Made by a program: the position numbers and the translations under genes. DNA of 64,000 nucleotides from Hydractinia symbiolongicarpus (lineage: Eukaryota; Cnidaria; Hydrozoa; Anthoathecata; Hydractiniidae). Positions within the stretch are counted from its first letter, which is position 1. Every line of letters begins with the position of its first letter. The notes beneath the pieces were generated by a model. It ran no database searches, was not told where the DNA came from, and was given only the letters and a program-made list of their open reading frames with translations. This document shows positions 1 to 9,480 of this stretch, piece by piece. The DNA lies in NCBI RefSeq assembly GCF_029227915.1, contig NC_079875.1, forward strand, positions 11,159,001-11,223,000, given 5' to 3'.

Positions 1-928
1 ATGGCTGGATCCAAACGTTTTTGATCATTTTATTTTTTCATTTTTTTTAAATATCTTTTCCACTCTGTTTTGCAAAATCCAGCTATAATATTTCACAAAC
101 TTTCTTAACACATTTTGGTTGAAAAAACTTTCTCTAAATAAAATTTTGTTGGCCATGTTGTTAAAAAAGTGTTGTGACTGTTCGACTTTTTTGCAAATTT
201 TTATTGATTTTTATTTGATTTGCAGAAAGGATCTCAAATTCTTAACATTAAAATCCCTGCAAATCTATCAACTTACTTTCTTAATTTTCTCAATATTTTT
301 CAATGTAAGCTCTCCACCATAGTGGTCACTTTTTGAACTAATTATATTGTCCTTTAATCATTTCAGTTAACTCTGTTCAGGTTGATTAAAGCGAGGGCGA
401 AAGTGTACTCCCAGGTTTTTTGGGCTGTACTTGACGTCATATATCTTCACATATTGTTTTTTAAGAATCAAGTCATTGGAAACATTCTATACAATTCTTG
501 AGAATTTATTTCACCACACTCCTTTGTAACGCGTTAAGCCTTCCTTCAATGTAATGATCAAGGTTTTGGTCAATATATCTCCCTACCATAATACCATTAT
601 TTCTGTCCGTCGTTTAATTTTGTCATACCGTGGCACAGTAATTGTACCAATTCATGGTTACAGGCGAAGAAGATTGCACCAAAAAACAATGTGATAAAAA
701 CGTGGAACAGACAAAAAAATATCAAGGATTTTTTTATAGACTATGACTAGTTTTTAAAATACTTTTTTACTGCCGGAATGTAATACCTTTTTCATAATTT
801 CCACAATCAACAATGAAATTTTATAATACACAAATTGCAAAATATAATGAGTCAAATTTTTTGCTCCTCTGAGCAAATCATAGTGGCCACGTGGACAAAT
901 ATAACTGCCCCCATGAAACTATTCTGCT
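1..928. other. intergenic, no gene seen
   Basis: AT-rich sequence with only short chance ORFs that lack supporting motifs or convincing starts. I see no RNA gene or repeat array here. Confidence 0.6.
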
Positions 929-965
929 TTTTATTGGTCTCTATATTATATAAAGACCAATAAAA
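929..965. repeat. inverted repeat, 12-bp perfect arms
   Basis: The arms TTTTATTGGTCT and AGACCAATAAAA flank a 13-nt AT-rich spacer. It could form a hairpin or be the remnant of a small fold-back element. No terminal duplication is obvious. Confidence 0.6.
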
Positions 966-1286
966 TTTTATGCACGTATTTGGTCTCTCTGTACGCCAGG
1001 AAAAATTATGCCATGGACACACGAAATGCAAAAAATAAAGGACGAGAATAGTAGCCGTAATTGCTTAAAAAGTTTGCGCCGCAACTCTATTTTGAAAAAT
1101 CTCCACAGAATCCAATTTTTACGGACTTTGTTTTGGTTACACGCAGCTCAATTTCAGAATCACAGCAAAATCCGAAAACGCAACGGAAACATGCCACGAA
1201 GACCATTTTGTTTTGGAAGTGGTTAAGGTTTGTAAGTCTCCTTTTGACATTTTATTCCACCAACCTGATGTTGTATGCAGTTAAGT

Positions 1287-1377
1287 CAACCTCGTTCCCA
1301 GGGCAATTTTTCGCTTTTTTGATATCGCCGCCGTTCGAGATTGTCAAAAGAGAAAAATGGGCCCGGGAACGAGGTTG
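1287..1377. mobile_element. 91-bp fold-back (MITE-like) element
   Basis: The element starts CAACCTCGTTCCCAGGG and ends with its near-perfect reverse complement, CCCGGGAACGAGGTTG. The flanking sequences GCAGTTAAGT and GCAGCTAAGT look like a slightly diverged target-site duplication. Similar elements lie at 6,064-6,152 and 51,823-51,892, with a single arm near 49,914-49,930. The centre has no coding capacity, so it must be non-autonomous. The class of transposase that moved it is unknown to me. Confidence 0.7.
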
Positions 1378-1756
1378 CAGCTAAGTATCTACAGCTTTTA
1401 CTTTATTATAAACGTTGACAAAAATTTTAAAGCTTACTGTGAGAAAACATTTGGGTAACGACTAAAGTGACAATTAATTTTGAGAATTACACAAAAACTT
1501 ATTTCACAAAATATAGTGGCTTAGTTACTGTTTTAACGTAGTAACAACCTGTGTTCTTATTCACACCGATAGCAAGAAAGGGATATTTTGCCTAATGTGG
1601 CGATCTAATGTTAGCAGTGTATATAGATGTGCGCCATAGTTTACTTCTAATAAGTGCTCAACTTACCAGAAACGGGTAATCTTTCAACTTTCACAAATTC
1701 CGCAAAATAAATATATGCTGTTCAATTGTTTTTAACGGAGTTATGACGGACTAACA

Positions 1757-1772
1757 ACAGGTTGCAACCTGT
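1757..1772. repeat. 16-bp perfect palindrome
   Basis: ACAGGTTGCAACCTGT is its own reverse complement. Its right half with following bases (ACAACCTGTGTTCT-like) also occurs near 1,544, about 210 bp upstream, so the pair may mark the edges of a small decayed repeat. Confidence 0.5.
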
Positions 1773-1921
1773 GTTCTAATTTTTGCTAAAGTTGCGTAAA
1801 AGTTTGAAAAATATATCATTTCACTGGATTTATATACTACAGCGCTCCACCTGGTCGTGCATTGCAGTTTAACCGCACTTGAGCAATTGTCCTGATGTTG
1901 ATTGTTGGAGAGGCTTTATCG

Positions 1922-2058
1922 CTGTAGTGTAGTGGCACTTGGCCTTGTGGTTATGGAGTTCGCTGTTGATCACAAAGTTCGTGGTTAGATCCACTGCGTG
2001 GGCATGTTTAGCAAGTGTCTTTACCACAACTACGGGTAAACGATGCCATTATGTTTGC
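1922..2058 (+). mobile_element. tRNA-derived SINE remnant
   Basis: The segment reads like a tRNA-type SINE head. A box-A-like stretch (TGGTTATGGAG, 1,948-1,958) is followed about 25 bp later by a box-B-like GGTTAGATCCA (1,983-1,993). A tail of the type seen in several marine invertebrate SINEs follows (GCAAGTGTCTTTACC). The 3' end runs into the (TTA)n tract that closes the neighbouring LINE, so insertion or shared-tail retroposition is possible. Box B deviates from the consensus, so it is probably inactive. Confidence 0.5.
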
Positions 2059-2060
2059 AA

Positions 2061-2080
2061 TTATTATTATTATTATTATT
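2061..2080. repeat. (TTA)n microsatellite, LINE 3' tail
   Basis: A tract of TTA triplets sits exactly where the minus-strand LINE ends. On the LINE's own strand it is a (TAA)n tail, the short-repeat tail usual for CR1/jockey-like non-LTR elements. Confidence 0.75.
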
Positions 2081-2434
2081 AATTTATTTATAGTTGACAA
2101 ATTTACAAGAAAATGTAGCTCTGAGGCTAATTAAAGTCAACTTTAAAAACATTAAAAACAATAAATAACTAAATATAAAAAATCTATAAAGAATACCGTA
2201 TACCATTTTTTTAAAATATTTTAAATAATATAAATAATATGTCAAGGCTATGTAGTGGTGGTTCCAGGAACTCAGTCAAACTTCCCAGGCAGGGGGCCGA
2301 GAGAAAATAATATGCAACAAGATAATAAGGCTAGAATATCCTCATATGATACCACCCCACTTAAACCGTCGCACCGCAAGACATGTTTAACTGAGTTCCC
2401 GCTCCACAACTGACAAAGGAAGACAACGGGGAAA

Positions 2435-4316
2435 CTAAAGAAAACCTAATTCAGGTATAAAAGTTTTGCATATTCTGCAAGGACAATGGTTTGGAATCCA
2501 GCTTCTTATTTTGTTTCTAAACTCAATTAAAGTACCAGCGTTCCGATACTCGTTAGGCAAAGAGTTCAAAAGCTTTAACCCAACATTAGACAGTGTTTCG
2601 ATCCCATATCTGACTGAAAATATTTTATTACTCTTGAGTTTGTCCTTCCTCAAATTATACACTGGTTTAGGAAAAATAAAAAGTTCATTCAACATTTTTG
2701 GACCTGTTTTTGTTTTAGCTTTATACAGCTCAGTAACAAGGATGCGTAAGTTGGTTTGGGGAATTGTAACGCTCCCATTTTTTGATAAAAGCTCTTCAAA
2801 TGAGGATTGATAGTCTTGATAGATAATTCTTAGTGCTCTTTCATGTATATGGTTTATCCTATTGTTTAATTTACGACTGTGAAACATCCATACTAATGGA
2901 CAGTACGAAAAATGACTAGTGACAAAAGCATTAATAATCAGCTTTCGCTGGTCTAATGTCATTAAGGAAGATAACCTTGCAAGCGCACTAACTTTCTGGC
3001 CTGCCTTGTTACAGAGCTGATTAACATGTTCCTCGAAAGAAAGTTTGTGGTCTATGGTTATACCAAGCAGTTTCTCAGTTTGAGAATTGTGTAGAAGTTC
3101 ATCACAAACCTTTAATCGTACATCAGTTTTGTTAGTAAAAAAATGTGATTTTTCTGGGTTGGCTTTCATACCGTTATTTTCAAACCAAGTAAATATTATA
3201 ATTGCTGCATATTCAATCTTTTCAATAACTTCGTTGATATTCTTTCCTATTGAAAATGGGGTTGTATCATCAACATAGTTGACAATGTCCATATATGGGA
3301 CAAAAAGGAAAAGGTCGCATAAAAAAAAGCCATATGCATGAAGTTTTGCTAGTAAGAGCTCGTGTGGTATGCAGTCAAATGCCTTAGACAAATCAGTTAA
3401 AAGCACTCCAAATGTGCCACCTTTGTCAAGACTGTTTTTCCATTTTTCAATCATACTTATGAGGCATTGTTGTGAACTGTGCCCCTTGCGAAAACCAAAT
3501 TGAAGTTTCGAAAATAATGGCTCGAAGAAGGTGTATATTTGGTCATACATGCATCTTTCATAGATTTTTGAGATGTTCGATAGGACGCTTACAGGTCTAT
3601 AGTTTTATAGTTTCAGTGCGCAGTCCTTTTTTGTGTGTAGGAGTAATATCTGCGTTTTTCAAAGATGTTGGAAATTCAGAACTTTTTAACGATTGAGTAA
3701 AATTTTCAGTAATGAATTGGCTAAAAATATCACTGTTTTCTTTGATGATGTTAGTAGGAATATCATCTTTCTGCTGCGCCTTTTTTGGATCAAGTTTTCG
3801 AATGTATTTTTCAACATCTTCAAATGCAGTTTGTTTAAAAGAAAATTTTGTGCTGCTTTTTGCGCTTTTTCTTATCTTTTCTACACTAGGATGAGATTTA
3901 TATTTATATATTATCGAATTTATTTGATCTTTGGGTCTGTTTTCATTACTTGAAGGTTGTATATTTGATGACTTTATGCCTAAATTTTCAACAACACTCC
4001 CAAAATAATTGTTGAATATTTCAGTAATATCTTTATCATGAGATATTGTAGACCCATTTTCAACTAAGGTAATATTTTCACTTGTAACTGTCTTGTTAGA
4101 GAAACATGGTTTTACTGTTTTCCAGAATAACCTATTGTCAGTTATATTTTTAACATTAAGGTTGTTGAAGAATTTGTATTTACTTTTTCTTATTAGTGAA
4201 ACACAAAAATTCCTTTGTTTATTGTATGCTAATTTACTCTCTGGAGTTTTATCCTTCCTATGCTTATTTAAAAGTTTTGATCTCTTCATAATTGCCTTGT
4301 TTATTTCTTTACTCAT
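2435..4316 (-). pseudogene. LINE reverse transcriptase (ORF2 C-terminal part), broken
   Basis: The upstream frame (4,316-3,597) holds the linker and RT start, including the stretch ending with ITPTHKKG. A frameshift near 3,600 moves to the frame of YRPVSVLSNISKIYE. The fingers/palm motif (FGFRKGHSS, then LLTDLSKAFDCIPHELLLAK) and the catalytic motif NYVDDTTPFS are clear. Between KLHAYGF and FLCDLFLF the segment that carries the conserved GxPQGS motif in this family is missing, a loss of roughly 50-60 residues. The thumb follows (LLGITIDHKLSF, HFSYCPLVWMFHSRKLN), then a C-terminal tail with CPCRICKT. The frameshift and the deletion both predict no activity. Confidence 0.9.
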
Positions 4317-4378
4317 AAAAGCTGCCTGATTATGACGTACATACCTTTTCTTTAGAGGAGCATGATTATCTAAGATGC

Positions 4379-4990
4379 TTAAAACATTGTTTTTAAAATT
4401 TTCAAAAATTTTAAAATCATCGAGATTATAGCATGGCGAAAATTTACATTATTGAAATTCCGATATGCTCTATAATTTATAATTTTTGTAAAGTTGGCCT
4501 TTAAAACAGTCATTGTCAATTTATAAAAATCAGACAAGCCTGTTTCAATAGCCCTGGAGTGACAAAAAGATCTTGGGTGGTTTGTCAAGATGAGATCAAT
4601 GTTTGTAGGGTTATCTATGTTTTTGAAGCATGTATTTTATTAAAGAGTTAAGTTTATATGTTGTTAAGAATTCATTTACATGTAGATTGCTAATTTCAGC
4701 GTTAAAATCACCCAGTATTACATAGTTCTCTTATTTGCAGGAAAACGAATCAATGTTTTTACTTATGTGGTTAAAGTTTTGAGCAATAAGATTAGTTTTT
4801 GGGTTATATAAACACACAACTAACCATTTTTTGCTTCTAAAATTTAGTTCAATATAAAAAATTTCAAGCTCACTACTTTCACAATTGGGTTTTAAAGTTT
4901 TGAGGGAATATCATTTTGTACATAGAGAATCATTCCTCCCCCATTGCCATTTCTGTCGAAACGGTATGCATTATAGCCTTGAATCAAAAT
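4379..4990 (-). pseudogene. LINE endonuclease domain (ORF2 N-terminal part), broken
   Basis: Motifs of the exonuclease-endonuclease-phosphatase fold are visible. FDRNGNGGGMILYV is the usual N-terminal strand region, YVILGDFNAE (about 4,690-4,729) carries the GDFN metal/catalytic motif, and ETGLSDFYKLT near 4,520 matches the final SDH/SDF block. An in-frame TAA lies just before YVILGDFN, and frame changes separate the blocks. This domain nicks the target DNA in intact elements; this copy cannot be expressed as one protein. Confidence 0.8.
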
Positions 4991-5566
4991 GGTGGACTTT
5001 TTCGCGAGAAGTAACAACAAACTGTTAATAACTTTTTGTTTATTGTCAAGCTCTTTGCGTAAAAATATTACCTCATCATGTAGGTAGTCCTCTGGCAGAA
5101 GTGCGTTTTTGCCAATGCCCTTACTAAATTTAAAACGTCCTGGAGATGGTGTACATGGGAAAAACGTATCCACTACAGATTTATTTTTCATTTTTGTGAG
5201 CGTCTCATCCAACATCATGTCAAATTTACCAAACTCATCGAGAGTAGTATTTTGTTCTTTCGTACCTGTAACAATTTCGTTTCCAGTGTTTGGCGATGTC
5301 ACAGATAATTCCATATACGTACTAGTATCAGTATAAAAATACGAAGCATCTTCGTCAAGCCCCTTCTTATAAATCATTTTGCACTTCTCTAGGTTTTCCA
5401 AAGCATCCTTTATCCTACTTTCAGAAACAGAGCACGTACCTTTACTAATAAAATTAAGTATATTATGTAGTGTTACTTTTTTCTTCTTTACCGTTCGTAT
5501 AGCATTTATAGATTCTAAAATGCGATTTTCTATCTTCCCTTCAGAAAGATCACGTCCTGCCGCCAT
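4985..5566 (-). pseudogene. LINE ORF1-like protein, fused to endonuclease
   Basis: I place the start at the ATG at 5,566 (MAAGRDLSEGK) because it has a strong context (CAAGATGG); earlier in-frame ATGs encode a His/Cys-rich leader. The first 70 residues resemble a small helical domain, the middle is Ser/Thr-rich and acidic, and the C-terminal part (EVIFLRKELDNKQKVINSLL) is a short coiled coil, as many LINE ORF1 proteins have for multimerisation. The frame then runs without a stop into the endonuclease at GYNAYRFDRNG. This suggests a deletion of the ORF1/ORF2 boundary. I recognise no RRM or zinc knuckle. Confidence 0.6.
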
Positions 5567-5569
5567 CTT
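5559..5569 (-). promoter_or_regulatory. YY1-like site over the ORF1 start codon
   Basis: On the minus strand the sequence is AAGATGGCGGC, the classic YY1 core, with the ORF1 ATG inside it. Such a site near the 5' end would suit an internal LINE promoter. The match is seen; function is inferred. Confidence 0.4.
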
Positions 5570-5582
5570 GATCAGCATAAAC

Positions 5583-5611
5583 ATACACCGGCATAAGCAA
5601 TGCCGGTGTAT
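5583..5611. repeat. stem-loop with 12-bp perfect arms, LINE leader
   Basis: ATACACCGGCAT and ATGCCGGTGTAT flank a 5-nt loop, 17 nt upstream of the LINE ORF1 start. The stem is GC-rich against an AT-rich background, so it would be stable in RNA. Confidence 0.75.
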
Positions 5612-5700
5612 ACCTAATGTATGCATTTGAAACACAAAGCCACGTTGATAATAGTGTTTTCAACGCCGAAGTGGCTGTGTCCTGTATTTAACTGGATTTG

Positions 5701-6063
5701 TGGCACACCGACTAAAAGTCCTGAATTAACACGAGCTAACTGCACTTAAAGCCCATCCTGGCAGGTCGCCAAAACTTTACTACAGGCTTATTTATCATTA
5801 AAATGTTCCAATTTTGTTACTACTACTTAAGGGAAATCAACTAGTTTTTATATAAAACACGGCGCATCTGTGATTTATCGAGAAGCTTTTAATTAGCCTT
5901 ACTAGACGTCTTCTTTCTATCGGCCAAAACTAAACTACGAACGAAATCTTCAAGCTACCCGCTGTCCTATACTTACCTTTCCATTTTTAAAATCATCGTA
6001 AAAATCGTTGCAACATTTTATAAAAGTTGTCGCGTGTAGATCGAATTTAATCCGTGTTTCCAT
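5701..6063. other. intergenic, nothing recognised
   Basis: No convincing ORF, repeat or RNA gene. The first part may still be the LINE leader, whose 5' limit I cannot fix. Confidence 0.5.
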
Positions 6064-6152
6064 CAACATCCTTCCCAGGGTCTTGTGGCCCCTGAGCCGT
6101 TACTACAGAGTGAACTTCAATAACAAGGCAAAATGTCCTGGGAACGAGGTTG
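6064..6152. mobile_element. 89-bp fold-back (MITE-like) element
   Basis: Left arm CAACATCCTTCCCAGGG and right arm CCTGGGAACGAGGTTG are diverged reverse complements. They match the arms of the element at 1,287-1,377, and the length is almost the same (89 against 91 bp). The interior is unrelated in detail. Confidence 0.6.
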
Positions 6153-6196
6153 TATAAGCTAGTTTAGAGATGGTGTATACCCAGACTTTTCTCACT

Positions 6197-6241
6197 TGTG
6201 ACGTTACACCTTTTTGTCACGCCTCATTGCACAAAAATACG
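6197..6241 (+). repeat. direct repeat, left copy flanking Cys-rich ORF
   Basis: The stretch with GTCACGCCTCATTGCACAAA occurs here and again at 6,652-6,692 with few changes. The two copies bracket the ORF at 6,328-6,630. Confidence 0.7.
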
Positions 6242-6327
6242 CTGATCATAGACGCATACGCAGTAACACGTGACCAACATCCTGTCCGTTTGTTCGAGGG
6301 TCTCTACTCCAGAGGTGTAAAAGAAGA

Positions 6328-6630
6328 ATGGAATGCTCAAAATGCCCACAATGTAGACAATTTTTAACTATGGTCAATTTCAGGATCAAGAATGACGGAC
6401 AGCTGACAAAATGTTGCATCGAGTGTCTTGATGCTAGACAAGCTGATGCCTTAGCAAAACGTCGGAAAAAATATGGTAATGGTATAGTGTATCCCTGTTG
6501 TAAAGAACTTAAATTTGACTTTGAGTATAGGATAATATACAAAAAAACCAGATTTAGCACAACTTGCATCAAGTGCCTGATCAAGAAGGCGGACAGGGCA
6601 GAGTTAAGCCAACAAAAGTATTTCGACTGA
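6328..6630 (+). CDS. small Cys-rich (zinc-ribbon-like) protein, hypothetical
   Basis: A 100-residue ORF from an ATG in good context (A at -3, G at +4). It begins MECSKCPQCRQF and has CxxC pairs at residues 3-9 and about 30-35 (CCIECLDARQAD). A basic segment follows (AKRRKKYG), then another CC (YPCCKELKF) and CIKC near residue 83. The pattern C-x2-C, about 20 residues, C-x2-C with basic spacers suggests two small zinc-binding modules, as seen in scattered eukaryotic and large-virus proteins. I do not recognise a named family. It lies between two copies of a 40-bp direct repeat, with slightly higher GC than its neighbours. It could be a gene, an exon or cargo of an unknown mobile element. Confidence 0.45.
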   Translation: MECSKCPQCRQFLTMVNFRIKNDGQLTKCCIECLDARQADALAKRRKKYGNGIVYPCCKELKFDFEYRIIYKKTRFSTTCIKCLIKKADRAELSQQKYFD

Positions 6631-6651
6631 GTATATCATGGCATACCCTAC

Positions 6652-6692
6652 TAACGTCACAACTTTTCGTCACGCCTCATTGCACAAAAATC
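6652..6692 (+). repeat. direct repeat, right copy flanking Cys-rich ORF
   Basis: Second copy of the repeat at 6,197-6,241, sharing GTCACGCCTCATTGCACAAA. A later ACGCATGCGCAATAAA (near 6,800) also resembles ACGCATACGCAGTAAC (near 6,250), so the duplicated block may be longer than the best-matching part. Confidence 0.7.
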
Positions 6693-6867
6693 TATTAATA
6701 TGCATAAAAAATCCCTAATAAGCGGCGTTTAGTCATGTATATCAAGGTAAAGTCCCTATCATACAAAAATGAGTAGAAAGGTTGAATTCCTTTAATATCA
6801 ACGCATGCGCAATAAAAAGGGGAATAACTGTGTAATCCTCTGAATTTGTTGAAATCTATATATATGA

Positions 6868-7058
6868 GTTTCAAGACGCAAGACATGTGCAACAGGTCTG
6901 TTGAAACCGGATAGGTTCAAAACGCAGGACATGTGCAATAAAGCTGTTGAAAAGTATCCCTTGGTCCTTAGATATGTGTAACGAGGCTTTCCCGAAGTAC
7001 CATAATATATTTTAGTTTATCCGGGACCGGTTCAAGACGCGACAACATGTGAAAGTCT
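6868..7058 (+). repeat. three spaced copies of a 25-bp motif
   Basis: Related stretches around GACATGTGCAA occur near 6,868, 6,916 and 7,031. The first two are followed by a CTGTTGAAA block. They sit just upstream of the ORF at 7,098, which makes a regulatory role possible but unproven. Confidence 0.5.
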
Positions 7059-7097
7059 TAAGTCATCCTACAACATTGTTGTAAGATACTATAATAA

Positions 7098-7469
7098 ATG
7101 TGCATCAGCTGCCAGAGAAAATTTGATATATTTGGAAGTGCAGTAGCCATGACTTTTATGACCGGTATTGGTATCTTCCTGCCGCTAAAAGCGCTGGCCC
7201 TCGCATTACAAGAATCGGAGGAGAGGGTGAATGAATGGATATTACATTCGAAGCTTTTGAGGGAACGTGTCGATGACCTAGACTGTGAAAGGGTACTAGA
7301 TGCATATGACAAGTGTACCTGCGGACGTAGGTTTGTGGTAAATGGTAAAGTGTTGTGCTGGTACTGCTATCACGAATATATCACATGTAGCGGACGTGGT
7401 TGCGTATGTACAATGACATGCAATTCTCTGAAGTCGTTCATGTACAATAAACAGAATGCTACAATTTGA
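7098..7469 (+). CDS. Cys-rich protein with a hydrophobic N-terminal segment, hypothetical
   Basis: A 123-residue ATG ORF. Residues 1-8 contain CISC. Residues 12-38 are hydrophobic (FGSAVAMTFMTGIGIFLPLK) and could be a membrane helix. Residues 39-68 are charged and helical. The C-terminal part has a dense Cys cluster: CTCGRRF, then CWYC, then CSGRGCVCTMTC. The layout suggests a zinc-binding C-terminus after a helical or membrane N-terminus. I recognise no family. The ATG context is weak. Like the ORF at 6,328 it lies in the modest-GC island, and the two may belong to the same unknown element. Confidence 0.4.
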   Translation: MCISCQRKFDIFGSAVAMTFMTGIGIFLPLKALALALQESEERVNEWILHSKLLRERVDDLDCERVLDAYDKCTCGRRFVVNGKVLCWYCYHEYITCSGRGCVCTMTCNSLKSFMYNKQNATI

Positions 7470-8185
7470 GAATGAGCTTGTCAATCCAAAACTATTCTAC
7501 TCATCTGCTGCTACCTTCCAGACATTGACGATATGAATGTAGACTACCTGACGGTATCATAACCCATTCCTGCTAACGGGGGTAAGGATAAACGGTACAT
7601 CGTAGGCTACCATACACGGGACCTTGTGGTAGCCTTGAGGGTAAAAACATCTAAAAAACAATCCAAAATCTCAGGTGGGTACTGCTTACATATTGTGCAG
7701 GTCTAAAGTTTTTGAAAATCTCATCCTGCATCTCTTTTCTGCCCTCATCCCGGCAACACGGTTAAAACGTTTCCGCATCTCTACATAAATAGGGTTAAGT
7801 AGCGTATTACCGTGACTGTTGGTTCACAAAGTCAATTACAAAAAGTAATAATATCTGAACGTAATTATAATAAACAACAAAGAATAATAACAAATAGAAA
7901 TTGACTTTGCTTAACAAACTGCGCCACGAGAAGGCCAGTCATCGGATTTTGCAGTTCGCCACCCGAGCAACAACAACAAACAATAATTTCTTTTTAAAAT
8001 CTGAATTTTAAAGTGTACGGTTCATTATTAAAATTATAAAATATATTTCTTTTTTGTCACCCTGCGACAAAAACGACACAAACAAACACGTTACGGACAG
8101 TTGCTCGAACCCACCCTCACATAAAACAAGACAGACAATATTCCCAACGAACGACACGAACAACAGTAATACCACACACCAACAT
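7470..8185. other. possibly decayed coding sequence, then AT-rich spacer
   Basis: On the plus strand at about 7,562-7,705 a 45-codon stretch is open (GGKDKRYIVGYHTRDLVV and on) but follows a stop and has no start. Its composition matches the Cys-rich ORFs upstream, so it may be a broken third gene of that island. Nothing else is recognised up to the minisatellite. Confidence 0.3.
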
Positions 8186-9355
8186 AAATAAAAAGAAAAA
8201 CATAAAATAATAGAAAACGAATTAAAATAATAGAAAACGAATTAAAATAATAGAGAATGAAGTAAAATGATGAAGAAGGAAGTAAAATGATCACAGTAAA
8301 ATAACGGAGAACAAAGTAAAATAACGAAGATCGAATTAAAATAATAAAGATCGAATTAAAATAATAAAGATCGAATTAAAATAATAAAGATCGAATTAAA
8401 ATAATAGAGATCGAATCAAAATAATGGAAAACAAATTGAAATAACGGAGATCGAAGTAAAATAACGGAGATCGAAGTAAAATAACGGAGATCGAAGTAAA
8501 ATAACGGAGAACGAAGTAAAATAACGGAGAACGAAGTAAAATAACGGTGAACGAAGTAAAATAACGGTAAACGAAGTAAAATAACGGTGAACGAAGTAAA
8601 GTAACGGTGAACGAAGTAAAATCAGAGAGAACGAATTAAAATTAGGGAGAACGAATTAAAATAAGGAAGAACGAATTAAAATAAGGAAGAACGAAATAAA
8701 ATATTGGAAAACGAAGTAAATAACGGAGATCGAAGTAAAATAACGGAGATCGAAGTAAAATAACGGAGATCGAAGTAAAATAACGGAGATCAAAGTAAAA
8801 TAACGGAGAACGAAGTAAAATAACGGAGAACGAAGTAAAATGAGGGAGAACGAAGTAAAATGAGGAAGAACGAAGTAAAATAAGGAAGAACGAAGTAAAA
8901 TAGGAAAAACGAATTAAAATAAGGAAGAACGAATTAAAATAATGGAGAACGAAGTAAAATAACGGAAAAGAAGTAAGATAATATAGAACAAAGTAAAATA
9001 ACGGAAAACGATGTAAAGTAATGAAGAACGAATTAAAATAATAGGGGAAGAATTATAATAATGGAGAACGAAATAAAATAATGCAGAAAGAAGTAAAATG
9101 ATGAAGATCGAAGTAAAATAATGAAGATCGAAGTATAACGGAGAACGAATTAATATAATTGAGATCGAAGAAAATAATTGAGAACGAAGTATAATAGAGA
9201 ACGAAGTAAAATAATGCAGAAGGTAGTAAAATGATGAAGATCGAAGTAAAATAATGAAGATCGAAGTATAACGGAGAACGAATTAAAATAATTGAGATCA
9301 AAGAAAATAATGGAGAACGAAGTATAATGGAGAACGAAGTAAAATAATAGAGTAG
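8186..9355. repeat. 20-bp minisatellite, about 58 copies
   Basis: Unit of the type ATAACGGAGAACGAAGTAAA. Variants occur in runs rather than at random: GATCGAATTAAA units at 8,321-8,410, GATCGAAGTAAA at 8,450-8,510 and 8,720-8,790, GAACGAAGTAAA elsewhere. This suggests local duplication of blocks. A 100-bp block near 9,070-9,150 recurs near 9,210-9,280. Minus-strand ORFs inside it are artefacts. Confidence 0.9.
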
Positions 9356-9436
9356 AATGATGAGTTGTTACGGTCTTGATAGTGTTTCGAATTTAATAGA
9401 GTGATTGCATTTTAATCGAGTTAATAGAGTGATTGC

Positions 9437-9480
9437 ATCCCGTAACTCCGTAAACTCTTTGCGTTACGGAGTTACGGGAT
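9437..9480. repeat. perfect inverted repeat, 17-bp arms, 10-nt loop
   Basis: ATCCCGTAACTCCGTAA is followed, after a 10-nt loop, by its exact reverse complement. It marks the boundary between the 20-bp minisatellite and the G-rich repeat. An 18-bp direct repeat TTAATAGAGTGATTGCAT lies just upstream, at about 9,391 and 9,421. Confidence 0.9.

Larger units (their letters stand above)
2061..5700 (-). mobile_element. non-LTR retrotransposon (CR1/jockey-like), broken
   Basis: Reading on the minus strand the order is: 5' leader with a stem-loop (5,583-5,611), ORF1 (starting 5,566), apurinic-type endonuclease, reverse transcriptase, C-terminal Cys-rich tail, 3' UTR and a (TAA)n tail at 2,061-2,080. 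The 5' limit is uncertain (about 5,620-5,760). ORF1 runs directly into the endonuclease in one frame, the endonuclease has an in-frame stop, the RT has a frameshift near 3,600, and the RT core has an internal deletion. The copy is therefore dead, but recent enough that domains are easy to read. I name the clade only loosely because the RT core is incomplete. Confidence 0.85.

Noticed and set aside
1922-2058. Functional tRNA gene
   Set aside because: Box A and box B are imperfect and no cloverleaf with an acceptor stem can be drawn, so a SINE head is the better reading.
2466-4329. Plus-strand ORFs across the LINE
   Set aside because: They are antisense to clear RT and endonuclease motifs.
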